From NCBI GenBank assembly GCA_902494875.1, contig CABUUO010000003.1, positions 61,328-125,327 of the forward strand: a DNA stretch of 64,000 nt, written 5' to 3'. This document shows positions 17,466-26,547 of this stretch, piece after piece. Both the position numbers and the translations under genes were made by a program. The notes below the pieces were generated by a model, which saw only the letters and a list, made by a program, of their open reading frames with translations, searched no databases and was not told where the DNA came from. The DNA is from an uncultured Pseudomonadota bacterium. GTDB taxonomy: Bacteria > Pseudomonadota > Alphaproteobacteria > RF32 > CAG-239. The first letter of the stretch is position 1, and every line of letters begins with the position of its first letter.

Positions 17466-17575
17466 CTATTCCTTTAGTTGCCAGCCTGTGTTTTTTTATT
17501 GCCCCCAAATTAATTTTTGAGGGCATTTTGCGGTTTAAGAAATTTATAAAAAGTGTAAAAAACGGGAAATAATCA

Positions 17576-20215
17576 ATGTTGGAAAAAAATTACAATCCTA
17601 AAGACTTTGAAGAAAAAATTTATGAAAAATGGGAGCAGAGCGGCGCTTTCAAACCAGATATGCGCTCGTCATCGGAGGCTTTTTCAATCGTTATTCCGCC
17701 GCCGAACGTTACCGGAGTGTTGCACATGGGGCATGCGCTGGATGACACCCTGCAGGACATTCTCGTCCGCTATAACCGTATGCTGGGCAAAAAGGTCTTA
17801 TGGCAGCCGGGTACCGACCATGCCGGCATTGCCACTCAGATGGTGGTTGAACGCAATCTGGCCAAAGAGGGTATCACCCGCCATGACCTGGGGCGTGAAA
17901 AATTTGTTGAAACCGTCTGGAAATGGAAAGAACAAAGCGGCGGCACCATTTGTAAGCAGTTGCGCCGTTTGGGGGCTTCCTGCGACTGGTCGCGCGAGCG
18001 TTTTACCATGGACGATGGATTGTCGCGCGCCGTTCGCAAAATCTTTGTCAACCTGTATAAAGACGGCCTGATTTACAAAGCCAAAAAACTGGTCAACTGG
18101 GATTCAAAATTTATGACGGCCGTTTCCGATTTGGAGGTTGTCCAAAAGGAAACCGTCGGCAAAATGTATTATTACAAATATCCGATTGAGGGTGAAGACG
18201 GACAATATATCCATATCGCCACCACACGTCCGGAAACAATGTTCGGCGATACGGCGGTTGCGGTTTCCAAGGAAAATGAAAAGCTCAAACACCTGATTGG
18301 CAAGAACTGCGTCATTCCTATTATCAACCGGTCCATTCCGATTATTGCCGACGAGCACGCCGATCCTGAAAAAGGCACCGGTGCGGTGAAGATTACACCG
18401 GCGCATGACTTTAACGACTTTGAAGTCGGCAAACGCCACAACCTGCCGATGATCAACGTGCTGAATCCGGATGCCACGCTGAACGAAAACACGCCCTATC
18501 CCGGTATGACCACCATGGAAGCTCGTGCTAAAACCATTGAAACTCTGACCGAAATGGGATTGATGGACAAGATTGAAGATCACCCGATGGTTATTCCTTA
18601 CGGTGACCGTTCCGGCGTGGTTATTGAGCCGCTAATGACCGACCAGTGGTTTGTCGATGCGCCGACCTTGGCCAAAGAAGCCATTCGCGCGGTTGAAGAC
18701 GGCGAGATGGAATTTGTTCCGAAGTCTTATGAAAAGACATATTTCGAATGGATGCGCAACATCCAGCCTTGGTGTATCTCCCGCCAGCTTTGGTGGGGAC
18801 ACCAGATGCCGATTTGGTATGGTCCCGACGGTCATATCTTCTGCGAAGAAAATGCCGAAGAAGCGCAGGCGGCTGCCGATGCGTTTTATGGCAAACGCGA
18901 AGAACTGACGCGCGAAACCGATGTTCTGGACACGTGGTTCTCCTCAGGCTTGTGGGCTTTTTCCACCTTGGGCTGGCCGGATAAGACTGAATTTCTGGAC
19001 ACCTTTTATCCGACCTCGGTTCTGGTTACCGGTTTTGACATCATCTTCTTCTGGGTCGCCCGTATGATGATGATGAGTATGTATATGATGAAACGCGTTC
19101 CGTTTAAAAAATGCTATATTCATGGTCTGGTTCGTGACGAGCAGGGGCGCAAAATGTCAAAGTCCAAGGGCAATACCGTCGATCCGATGGAAACCATTGA
19201 AAAATACGGTGCCGATGCGCTGCGTTTCTTTATGGCTGCCATGGAAACTCAGGGGCGGGACGTCAATATGAGCGAAAACCGCATTGCCGGTTACCGCAAC
19301 TTTGCTACCAAACTGTGGAATGCGGCCCGCTTTGGCGAAATGAACGAATGTCGGTTGATTGAAGGTTTTGACGAAACCGCGGTCAAACATTCGGTCAACA
19401 AATGGATTATTGCCAAAGTTAAGCAGACGACCAAAGAACTGACATCTAATCTGAACGCTTTTCGTTTTTCCGATGCGGCCAATGATGTTTATCAGTTTGT
19501 CTGGGGAGCTTTCTGCGACTGGTACATTGAAATGATTAAGCCGATTTTCTACGGCGATAATGAAGCGGAAAAGGTCGAAACCCGCGCCGCTTTTGCCTGG
19601 GTTTTGAACCGTATTCTGATTATTCTGCATCCGTTTATGCCTTTCATCACCACCGAACTGTGGAACGAAAGCGGAGACAAGCGCTGCTGCGATCTGATTA
19701 AGGCGCCGTGGCCGTTGAACGATACGGTTGACGAAACCGCGCTGAACGATATTGACTGGACTATTGAATTGATTTCTTCCGTTCGTTCTCTGCGCGCGGA
19801 AATGAACATCCCAGCCTCTTCAAAACTGACGGTTCTTCTTAAAGGTGCCAATGCGGAATCAATCGGCCATCTGGAGAGCTTCGGCAACATTATCCGTTCG
19901 CTGGCTCGTCTGGAGAAAATTGAAGCCTATGACGGCGATATCACTTCCGATATGGCTCAGGCCGTTTTCAAAGAAGCCGTTATTTTGCTGCCGTTGAAGG
20001 GCGTGGTTGATTTTGCCGCCGAACGCGAACGCCTTAATAAGGAACTGGAAAGCCTGAACAAAAACCTTGAAGGCTATGCCCGTAAGCTTGGCAACCCAAG
20101 CTTTGTCGAGCGGGCGCCGGCTGCGGTGGTCGAAGAAGAAAAACGCCGTCAGGCCGAGGCGCTGGACAATAAGGCCAAGGTTGAAGAAGCTCTGGCTCGC
20201 ATTGCCAACTTTTAG
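17576..20215 (+). CDS. valS: Valyl-tRNA synthetase
   Basis: An 879-residue class I synthetase. The HIGH motif is HMGH at residues 50-53, in PPPNVTGVLHMGHALDD. The KMSKS motif is intact at about residue 525 (GRKMSKSKGNTVDP). The editing domain lies between them (TTRPETMFGDTAVAV). A C-terminal coiled coil (ERERLNKELESLNKNLEGYA) is the tRNA-binding arm typical of ValRS. Length is normal. It ends at a strong terminator shared with the convergent gene at 20284. Confidence 0.97.
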   Translation: MLEKNYNPKDFEEKIYEKWEQSGAFKPDMRSSSEAFSIVIPPPNVTGVLHMGHALDDTLQDILVRYNRMLGKKVLWQPGTDHAGIATQMVVERNLAKEGITRHDLGREKFVETVWKWKEQSGGTICKQLRRLGASCDWSRERFTMDDGLSRAVRKIFVNLYKDGLIYKAKKLVNWDSKFMTAVSDLEVVQKETVGKMYYYKYPIEGEDGQYIHIATTRPETMFGDTAVAVSKENEKLKHLIGKNCVIPIINRSIPIIADEHADPEKGTGAVKITPAHDFNDFEVGKRHNLPMINVLNPDATLNENTPYPGMTTMEARAKTIETLTEMGLMDKIEDHPMVIPYGDRSGVVIEPLMTDQWFVDAPTLAKEAIRAVEDGEMEFVPKSYEKTYFEWMRNIQPWCISRQLWWGHQMPIWYGPDGHIFCEENAEEAQAAADAFYGKREELTRETDVLDTWFSSGLWAFSTLGWPDKTEFLDTFYPTSVLVTGFDIIFFWVARMMMMSMYMMKRVPFKKCYIHGLVRDEQGRKMSKSKGNTVDPMETIEKYGADALRFFMAAMETQGRDVNMSENRIAGYRNFATKLWNAARFGEMNECRLIEGFDETAVKHSVNKWIIAKVKQTTKELTSNLNAFRFSDAANDVYQFVWGAFCDWYIEMIKPIFYGDNEAEKVETRAAFAWVLNRILIILHPFMPFITTELWNESGDKRCCDLIKAPWPLNDTVDETALNDIDWTIELISSVRSLRAEMNIPASSKLTVLLKGANAESIGHLESFGNIIRSLARLEKIEAYDGDITSDMAQAVFKEAVILLPLKGVVDFAAERERLNKELESLNKNLEGYARKLGNPSFVERAPAAVVEEEKRRQAEALDNKAKVEEALARIANF

Positions 20216-20235
20216 TCGGGCAATCTGAAGAACGC

Positions 20236-20268
20236 AAAAAATCCGCCGGTTTCTCGGCGGATTTTTTT
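20236..20268. terminator. Convergent terminator after valS
   Basis: AATCCGCCG pairs with CGGCGGATT, with A/T runs on both sides. Confidence 0.85.
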
Positions 20269-20283
20269 GTTTTCAAACCGGCT

Positions 20284-21150
20284 TTAACGTTCGGCAGTTT
20301 TTCGCCGCAGCGGCATATTTACCGTTGTCGGCAGTTTAAAGTCAGGAGATATGGCGTCGGAAAGATCCGTTTTCTCGCCGCCAATTTCAAACGTTAAAAA
20401 TTCTTTGAAGATTTTCAGATACATCTCTCTGGCTTTGTCCGTGCTTTTACCATCTTTTTCATTCTGATAGACGCCGAGCTGATGTTCAAAATCGCCAGAC
20501 GGGCCGTAATAGCTTTGCCGGTCTGGATTGGACATCCAGAGGTTAAACTGTTCTCTGACATAAACTCTGCCTTCTTCGGCATTGTGCGCCTTTTCTTGGA
20601 TTTGTTCGCTGCACGTGGCCGAAATCTCGTCAATAAAACATTTTCTCAGGTAAAATTCCCGGTCAAGCGCAGCGTCATCCGTATGAGCCTGGTTAAAGAT
20701 AATGGCGTTTTGATAATGTTTTAATTCGTGTCGGGCCGATTTCAGCGGATGAACAGCCCGCAGCTTTTTAAAATGCCGGATAATGTTCTGCACCCGGTCT
20801 TTTTCTTTTTCGGAAAGGTTTTCCTGCGTTTGGGCGTCGATAAACAGGCCAAAGCCGTTGATGATGATTTCCGGAACAATTTTGTTGGGTTTGAATACGG
20901 CAATGGTTCGCGGCAGTTCCGTTTCGTGTCCGCAAATGTCTCTCAAAACGATTTCCCCGTCATTCTTACGCCGCTCAATGACATAACTGTACGGATAAAA
21001 ATGCAGTTTGACGCCCTTTTCCCGTACAATCTGCGGAATGTCCCGGTCAGGGAGAGAAAACTCCTGAGAAAAAAGCAACGGTATCCCTTTTTTGGGGAAT
21101 ATGTAATCACTTTCGCGGCCGACGCCGTTTTTGAGCCTGTTGATATACAT
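20284..21150 (-). CDS. Putative zinc metallopeptidase-like protein
   Basis: A 288-residue protein without signal peptide. Near the middle it has HELKHYQN, an HExxH zinc site, followed about 30 residues later by FIDEISA, whose Glu could be the third ligand as in gluzincins. The N-terminal part is beta-rich (LHFYPYSYVIERR, EIVLRDICGHETELPR). The catalytic role is inferred only from the motif pair. ATG 21150 is preceded by AAGGAGAACAG, an excellent ribosome site. Family name unknown. Confidence 0.55.
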   Translation of the reverse strand: MYINRLKNGVGRESDYIFPKKGIPLLFSQEFSLPDRDIPQIVREKGVKLHFYPYSYVIERRKNDGEIVLRDICGHETELPRTIAVFKPNKIVPEIIINGFGLFIDAQTQENLSEKEKDRVQNIIRHFKKLRAVHPLKSARHELKHYQNAIIFNQAHTDDAALDREFYLRKCFIDEISATCSEQIQEKAHNAEEGRVYVREQFNLWMSNPDRQSYYGPSGDFEHQLGVYQNEKDGKSTDKAREMYLKIFKEFLTFEIGGEKTDLSDAISPDFKLPTTVNMPLRRKTAER

Positions 21151-21200
21151 TCTGTTCTCCTTAACGGAAATTATATTACATTTTGAGCCGGGAATAAACA

Positions 21201-21238
21201 AAAAAAGACTGTTCCGTCAGGAAACAGTCTTTTTTTTG
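21201..21238 (-). terminator. Terminator overlapping the 3' end of the next gene
   Basis: AAAGACTGTT pairs with AACAGTCTTT. One arm lies inside the last codons of the membrane-protein gene that ends at 21217. Confidence 0.75.
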
Positions 21239-21993
21239 TCGGTCATGGAGACAAGTCTTTTATGCAGAAACCTGCTGATATAGCGGCGCAGATTGAGGCC
21301 GTAATACGACATGATCAACATTCTGGCGCAATCTATGTTGAAAAAGCAGTTCAGCATATTCAGATAGAATAAGACGCTGAATTTGTATTCCGCATGCCGT
21401 CCGGAGTATTTTTCTGTCAGCAGAGACCAAAAATCATCAGCCTCGGCAAAGTTGTACATATTGACAATAGCCGCGGCAACGGAAAAACTGCCGTAAATGG
21501 GAACCAGTGCCGGCCGATAAGCGCCCTGAGCCATCAGCCCCAGACTAAGTCCGATTGCAACGATGACAAGACACAGACACCATATCAGCAGTTTTTTGAG
21601 ACCGGTTTTTTTTACCTGCCGGCTGAATATTGTGCCGATAATGCCGCTGAGCAAAAACAGACCCAAACCAATGGCTGCGGGAAACCAGAATTTTTCTTGC
21701 CATACAATCATCGGCAGCGAGAGATAAATGCCGCCCAAAGCTGAAACTAACAGCAACATCCATGTTCTGTTTAAACGGGAAATCACGAATGGGAACAATA
21801 AAAAAAACAAACACAAAATGCCGATGACTGAGGTTTTGATCGGCATAACTGCGTCATTGGCAATCCAATTCGGAAAATTAACATAAATTGTCCGCCCGAT
21901 GTAAACGGATAACCCGAACATTACCAGACTTTCCAAAACCATAAAAGCCCTAAACCTGAGAACTTCTCTTTCGTTAATAATAATTTTTTCCAT
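21217..21993 (-). CDS. Bax-inhibitor-1-like membrane protein (paralog 1)
   Basis: A 258-residue protein with about seven hydrophobic segments (starting around 18, 52, 78, 106, 134, 160 and 208) and a basic C-terminus. It is only weakly similar to BI-1, but the order of segments, the position of NMYNFAEADDF where BI-1 has TAYDTQKIKE, and the C-terminal YLNMLNCFFNIDCARML segment match the true BI-1 protein two genes away. It has 85 acidic/basic residues fewer than a typical soluble protein and is clearly integral membrane. Role unknown; it is probably a diverged duplicate. The transcription terminator is built into its 3' end. Confidence 0.5.
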   Translation of the reverse strand: MEKIIINEREVLRFRAFMVLESLVMFGLSVYIGRTIYVNFPNWIANDAVMPIKTSVIGILCLFFLLFPFVISRLNRTWMLLLVSALGGIYLSLPMIVWQEKFWFPAAIGLGLFLLSGIIGTIFSRQVKKTGLKKLLIWCLCLVIVAIGLSLGLMAQGAYRPALVPIYGSFSVAAAIVNMYNFAEADDFWSLLTEKYSGRHAEYKFSVLFYLNMLNCFFNIDCARMLIMSYYGLNLRRYISRFLHKRLVSMTDKKKTVS

Positions 21994-22069
21994 ATTTATA
22001 TTGTTAATTATAATATTTTATAAGCCTTATAGCAGAAAATGCGTTAAAATACAAGCGCTTTGTCCGCCA

Positions 22070-22105
22070 TAAAAAAAGACTGTCTCCTTATGGGACAGTC
22101 TTTGG
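22070..22105 (-). terminator. Terminator overlapping the 3' end of paralog 2
   Basis: AAAGACTGTCTCC pairs with GGGACAGTCTTT. It is nearly the same hairpin as at 21201-21238, again built on the last codons (Thr-Val-x-stop). Confidence 0.7.
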
Positions 22106-22807
22106 GGTTTGCCTTTTTGTTGCCGTGATTTTGGCGACAAGGCGCACCGCGTCGGGATAAAAAATCATGCCGGTCAGATTTATGAACATCTCAAATCCCC
22201 AATCCGGAAGCGGAGCTTCAATTTGAGGCTTCTGTCGCGCCGGCCGCAGAAAATCGTCATATTTCTGAATTTCTTTCATATTGTACGCTGCAAAGATAAT
22301 GCAAAGAGCCAGCGATATGACATAGCAGCCGTATATCCCGTATATGTTGCAAAAAAATTCAACGATACAGGCCGCGGCCAGCAAAATTGCGGAAAAAGCC
22401 GGCAGTTTGATGTTGTCCAGTCTGGAACGATAGCGAAGACCGACATAAGCCGAGAACAAGAACAAAATTGCCGCGGCAGCATATAAGCAAAAAATTGCAA
22501 ATATTCCCCATTTTACCGTAATCCAGAAAATAATAATGCCGATTGCTGCGGCATACAGTCCTCGATAGAGCATAATGCCCCGGGCTTCTATCCGCGGCTT
22601 TTGAACGGCGATGAAAAACAGTAAAAAAGACGATGCCAGAAATGTAATATGAAAAAACGGGTTGTCCCGAAAATATTCTCCCAGCAGCAGGTTCAGCAAA
22701 AAAGCGGTTGCCAGCGAAATCAAAACCCAGACGCCCGACAGGCGGAACGCCTTTAACAAAACGCTCATTCTGTCCCGAGCAGAGAGCCAATAATATGTTT
22801 CTTCCAT
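22088..22807 (-). CDS. Bax-inhibitor-1-like membrane protein (paralog 2)
   Basis: A 239-residue multi-pass membrane protein with about six to seven hydrophobic segments. The segment AAYNMKEIQKYDDF aligns in position and character with TAYDTQKIKEQLN of the adjacent BI-1 protein, and WGFEMFINLTGMIFYPDAVRLV with its WGALSLYLDFINLLLMFLRLL. ATG 22807 is chosen because the hydrophobic region starts soon after; no good ribosome site is visible. It is an intermediate member of a three-gene tandem set. Function unknown. Confidence 0.5.
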   Translation of the reverse strand: MEETYYWLSARDRMSVLLKAFRLSGVWVLISLATAFLLNLLLGEYFRDNPFFHITFLASSFLLFFIAVQKPRIEARGIMLYRGLYAAAIGIIIFWITVKWGIFAIFCLYAAAAILFLFSAYVGLRYRSRLDNIKLPAFSAILLAAACIVEFFCNIYGIYGCYVISLALCIIFAAYNMKEIQKYDDFLRPARQKPQIEAPLPDWGFEMFINLTGMIFYPDAVRLVAKITATKRQTPKTVP

Positions 22808-22871
22808 AATGTATATATAATTTATAGTTTTCTGAGCCGGATTTATATCAAAATCGGTGGGTAATTGCAAT

Positions 22872-22900
22872 AAAAAAAGGTCGGAAAATTCCGACCTTTG
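22872..22900 (-). terminator. Terminator after the BI-1 gene
   Basis: AAGGTCGGAA pairs with TTCCGACCTT, downstream of the minus-strand gene ending at 22919. Confidence 0.8.
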
Positions 22901-22918
22901 TAAAAGAACATGTTGTTT

Positions 22919-23620
22919 TTACTTTTTCTTTCCGAGCAATCTCAAAAACATAAGCAGCAGGTTAATAAAATCCAGATACAGGGACAAAGCGCCCCAAACG
23001 GCAATTTTCTTGCAGGTTTCCGTATCGTTGTATGCATTCAGCTGCTCTTTGATTTTCTGCGTGTCATAAGCCGTCAACCCGGTAAAAACCAATATGCCGA
23101 TGATTGAAACTACAAAGTCCAGCATACTGCTTCGCAGGAAGATGTTAACCAGCATGGCAATAACAATGCCGATTAAAGCCATAATCAGAATATTGCCCCA
23201 AGACGAAAGGTCTTTTTGTGTAACCGTGCCGTAGAAGGACATCACGCCGAAAGTTCCCGAAGTTATGGCAAAACATTGAATAATGCTCGCTTCCGTATAA
23301 ACCATAAAGATAGAACTCAAAGACGCGCCCATTAACAAACTGAACACGATAAAGAAAATAAACGTCGCGCCGGAATCCATATCATTGATAAAACCGGCCG
23401 CCAACAGCATCAGCAGCGGCGCCAGCAGCACGATCCATCCGGCAATGCTCAATGTCGCCATACCGTTTTCATCCGGTGTGTACAAAAACTGGTTAAATTC
23501 CGGTACATAAGCAAACACCCATGCTGCCACAGCCGAAACAATCAAACCCAAACACATATAACCATACACTTTGGTCATGGTTATAACCTGAGCCTCAGCT
23601 CTCCGTAAAACACTACTCAT
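22919..23620 (-). CDS. Bax inhibitor-1 / YccA family membrane protein
   Basis: A 233-residue integral membrane protein with seven hydrophobic segments. The family hallmarks are GLTAYDTQKIKEQ between the last two segments (the Asp pair region implicated in pH-sensing calcium leak in BsYetJ) and the C-terminal ALSLYLDFINLLLMFLRLLG followed by a basic tail. Bacterial homologs (YbhL, YccA) include an FtsH modulator. It is single-gene here, followed on the same strand by two diverged relatives. Confidence 0.88.
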   Translation of the reverse strand: MSSVLRRAEAQVITMTKVYGYMCLGLIVSAVAAWVFAYVPEFNQFLYTPDENGMATLSIAGWIVLLAPLLMLLAAGFINDMDSGATFIFFIVFSLLMGASLSSIFMVYTEASIIQCFAITSGTFGVMSFYGTVTQKDLSSWGNILIMALIGIVIAMLVNIFLRSSMLDFVVSIIGILVFTGLTAYDTQKIKEQLNAYNDTETCKKIAVWGALSLYLDFINLLLMFLRLLGKKK

Positions 23621-23706
23621 AATAATTCGAATTAATTGTTAATATTAAACGTAAAATAAACACCAGTCAGTCTATCGCAAAAGAAGGGGTGCGTCAATAC
23701 GAAGAT

Positions 23707-23742
23707 AAAAAAAAGACCGGAATTGCTTCCGGTCTTTTTTCA
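23707..23742 (-). terminator. Terminator after eno
   Basis: AAAGACCGGAA pairs with TTCCGGTCTTT, flanked by A and T runs. Confidence 0.85.
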
Positions 23743-23762
23743 TTTGGCCAAAATCTCTGAAA

Positions 23763-25076
23763 CTAGCTGGCTTTTTTGCAAGAGCAGCAGCAACCGTTGT
23801 TGCATTTCAGAATGGATTTTCCGGCATATACGGCCATATCTCCGAGTTCTTCTTCAATACGGATCAACTGGTTGTATTTTGCCATACGGTCGGTACGGGA
23901 CATAGAACCGGTCTTAATCTGTCCGCAGTTGGTTGCGACAGCAATATCTGCAATTGTAGCGTCTTCCGTTTCGCCGGAGCGGTGAGACAAAACGGCGGTA
24001 TATTTATTGCGCTGGGCAAGGTCAACAGCCTTCATCGTTTCAGACAGGGTGCCGATTTGGTTAACCTTAACCAGAATAGAGTTGGCAACGCCTTTTTCAA
24101 TGCCCATGGCCAGACGTTTCGGGTTGGTAACGAACAAATCGTCGCCGACAAGCTGAATTCTGTCGCCGAGAGCGTCAGTCAGCATTTTCCAGCCTTCCCA
24201 GTCGTCTTCGGCCATACCGTCTTCGATGGAGAAAATCGGGAACTTGTCGCACAGGCCTTTGTAGAATTCGACCATCTGAGCATTGGTGTAAGATTTGCCT
24301 TCGCCCTTCATTTCATATTTGCCGTTCTCATAGAACTCGGAAGAAGCGGCGTCCATGGCCAGAACAACATCCTCACCGGGTTTGTAACCGGCAGCTTTGA
24401 TTGCTTCGACGATAAAGGTCAGAGCTTCTTCGGCAGATTTCAGGTTCGGAGCAAAACCGCCTTCGTCGCCGACGTTGGTATTATGGCCGGCAGCTTTCAG
24501 GTTTTTCTGCAGGGTATGGAAAATTTCGGCGCCCATGCGGATGGCTTCGCGTACGGACGGAGCGGAAACCGGCATAATCATAAATTCCTGAATGTCAATC
24601 GGGTTGTCGGCATGTTTGCCGCCGTTAACGATGTTCATCATCGGAACCGGCAGAGTGCGGGCCATGGTACCGCCAAGGTAACGATACAGGGGCAGACCGG
24701 CTTCTTCGGCTTGAGCTTTGGCAACAGCCAGAGAAACGGCGAGCATGGCGTTGGCGCCGAGCTTGCCTTTGTTTTCAGTGCCGTCCAGATCAATCATGGT
24801 TTGGTCGATTTCAATTTGGTCTTCGGCTTCCAAACCGGCCAGAGCGTCGTAAATTTTGTCATTGACGTTTTCAACTGCTTTCAAAACGCCTTTGCCGCCG
24901 AAACGTTTTTTATCGCCGTCGCGAAGTTCTACGGCTTCGTGAACGCCGGTAGAAGCGCCGGACGGAACGGCTGCGCGGCCGAAAGCGCCGCTTTGCAGAA
25001 CAACGTCGGCCTCAACGGTCGGATTACCGCGGGAGTCAATAATTTCTCTGGCGTGGATATCAACAATAGCACTCAT
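23763..25076 (-). CDS. eno: Enolase
   Basis: A 437-residue glycolytic enzyme converting 2-phosphoglycerate to phosphoenolpyruvate. Diagnostic segments are REIIDSRGNPTVEADV, the GASTGVHEAVELRDGD loop, GDEGGFAPNL, LVGDDLFVTNP and VLSHRSGETEDATIADIAV. It ends with an unusual Cys-rich tail (CNNGCCCSCKKAS, five Cys in thirteen residues), longer than in standard enolases. The ribosome site TTAGGAGAAAAAA precedes ATG. It is divergent from the dCMP deaminase gene. Confidence 0.97.
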   Translation of the reverse strand: MSAIVDIHAREIIDSRGNPTVEADVVLQSGAFGRAAVPSGASTGVHEAVELRDGDKKRFGGKGVLKAVENVNDKIYDALAGLEAEDQIEIDQTMIDLDGTENKGKLGANAMLAVSLAVAKAQAEEAGLPLYRYLGGTMARTLPVPMMNIVNGGKHADNPIDIQEFMIMPVSAPSVREAIRMGAEIFHTLQKNLKAAGHNTNVGDEGGFAPNLKSAEEALTFIVEAIKAAGYKPGEDVVLAMDAASSEFYENGKYEMKGEGKSYTNAQMVEFYKGLCDKFPIFSIEDGMAEDDWEGWKMLTDALGDRIQLVGDDLFVTNPKRLAMGIEKGVANSILVKVNQIGTLSETMKAVDLAQRNKYTAVLSHRSGETEDATIADIAVATNCGQIKTGSMSRTDRMAKYNQLIRIEEELGDMAVYAGKSILKCNNGCCCSCKKAS

Positions 25077-25283
25077 TTTTTTCTCCTAATAAATTATAAA
25101 ATGCACTGCGTATAACTTGGGGTATTTAAAGCCGAATGTCAAGAAAAACTCTTGGTTTTGCGAATGTTTTTTCACCCTCGGCGGCAAATAGGGCGGCCGC
25201 GGTGTTTATATAAATAAAAATCCTTGTATATTAGTGAGAATGTGCCTAAAATTTAACAAATTTCACTTTGCGGAGGAAAGCTC

Positions 25284-25748
25284 ATGTTTTCGGAAAAATG
25301 GCATTATCGTTTTATGGATATGGCGCGTCTGGTTGCCGGCTGGTCCAAAGATCCGTCTACCAAAACCGGAGCGATTGTCGTGGGGCCGGATCGAGAAATC
25401 CGTGCGACCGGATACAACGGTTTGGTTCGCGGCGTGGACGATAACAAGCCCGAGCGTATGGAACGTCCGACGAAATACGATTTTTTTGAGCATGCCGAGC
25501 GCAATGCGATTTACAACGCCTGCCTGACCGGCACGTCGCTGAAAGGCTGCGTTTTATATGCCACGCACACCCCCTGCACCGATTGTGCGCGCGCCATCAT
25601 TCAGGCCGGCATCAGAATGGTGGTGACCAATCCTCTGGAAGTCCGCAATGACATCAAAGATCCGACCTGGCGCGACAAGCTCGACTATTCCCGCCAGATG
25701 TTTGAAGAGGCCGGTGTCGAATATTTGGTTCTGCCGCCTTTAAAATAA
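25284..25748 (+). CDS. Deoxycytidylate deaminase
   Basis: A 154-residue zinc-dependent dCMP deaminase, which makes dUMP for thymidylate synthesis. The zinc/catalytic motifs are HAERNAIYNA (His70, Glu72) and TPCTDCARAII (Cys98, Cys101). The N-terminal WSKDPSTKTGAIVV and TGYNG segments match the ComEB/dCMP deaminase group. ATG is preceded by GAGGAAAGCTC. A short terminator follows at 25788-25808. Confidence 0.88.
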   Translation: MFSEKWHYRFMDMARLVAGWSKDPSTKTGAIVVGPDREIRATGYNGLVRGVDDNKPERMERPTKYDFFEHAERNAIYNACLTGTSLKGCVLYATHTPCTDCARAIIQAGIRMVVTNPLEVRNDIKDPTWRDKLDYSRQMFEEAGVEYLVLPPLK

Positions 25749-25787
25749 AAAATTACATCTTATATCCATATTAATTGAGAGGCAAAG

Positions 25788-25808
25788 AGGCTGCCCGGCA
25801 GCTTTTTT
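25788..25808 (+). terminator. Short terminator after the dCMP deaminase
   Basis: GCTGC-CCG-GCAGC is followed by six T residues. The stem is short. Confidence 0.55.
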
Positions 25809-25861
25809 GACAGGTTGTTGTTTGCAAAATAATAAAAGGTGTGCAGATGCAGGAGATTGCA

Positions 25862-26494
25862 ATGAAAGTTTTAATTGCCGATGATCATGCTTTATTCCGC
25901 GATGGTTTGAGTATGCATCTTGAACAAATAGATCCCGACGCGGTTGTGTTTCAGGCCGGAAGTTTTTCACAGGCATTAAAAATCATTGATGACGAGAAAA
26001 AGCTCGATTTGGTGATTGTCGACCTGGATATGCCGGACATGTCATGGGAAGAAGGAATTCAGGAACTGAAGAAAAAATCAAACGGAGCCCGTTTTGTGGT
26101 GATTTCGGCGGCCGAAGACGGCAAAAGCATCCGCAAAACCATGGAAAACGGTATCAGTGGTTATATCCCCAAACGTTCCGATCCCAAAATTATGACCGGC
26201 GCCCTGAAGCTTGTGCTTGACGGCGGAACCTATCTGCCGCCTTCCATTCTGGAGACGCAGAGTTCGTCTTCTCAGACCCCGCGCGAAAAACGGGAGAAGG
26301 GAAAGACCCTGACCAACCGTCAGTCTCAGGTTTTGGGACTGGTTGCGCAGGGATTGTCCAATAAGCAGATTGCCTATGAAATGGGCGTCAGCGAGGCAAC
26401 GGTCAAACTGCATATTAATGCGCTGCTACGTTCCATTGGCGCAACCAACCGCACTCAGGCCGTGATTATTGCGCAGAAAATGGGCTTGATTTGA
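25862..26494 (+). CDS. Orphan NarL/FixJ-family response regulator
   Basis: A 210-residue protein. The receiver domain spans about residues 1-120 (acidic pocket ADDH, phosphorylation site Asp54 in VIVDLDMPDM, Lys in GYIPKRSDP). The LuxR-type helix-turn-helix is at about 145-208 (TLTNRQSQVLGLVAQGLSNK, then VKLHINALLRSIG). ATG 25862 has an AGGAG site six bases upstream, better than the earlier ATG at 25841. No histidine kinase is adjacent, so the partner is encoded elsewhere. A terminator follows. Confidence 0.85.
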   Translation: MKVLIADDHALFRDGLSMHLEQIDPDAVVFQAGSFSQALKIIDDEKKLDLVIVDLDMPDMSWEEGIQELKKKSNGARFVVISAAEDGKSIRKTMENGISGYIPKRSDPKIMTGALKLVLDGGTYLPPSILETQSSSSQTPREKREKGKTLTNRQSQVLGLVAQGLSNKQIAYEMGVSEATVKLHINALLRSIGATNRTQAVIIAQKMGLI

Positions 26495-26516
26495 ATCTGC
26501 AGCGTTGATAAACACA

Positions 26517-26545
26517 AGGCCGCGTTGCATAATGCGGCCTTTTAT
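26517..26545. terminator. Convergent terminator (response regulator / lexA)
   Basis: AAGGCCGC pairs with GCGGCCTT, followed by T-rich sequence. Confidence 0.75.
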
Positions 26546-26547
26546 TA

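Noticed and set aside
23982..25115. A 377-codon open frame on the plus strand
   Set aside because: It is the antisense image of eno, whose protein is certain.
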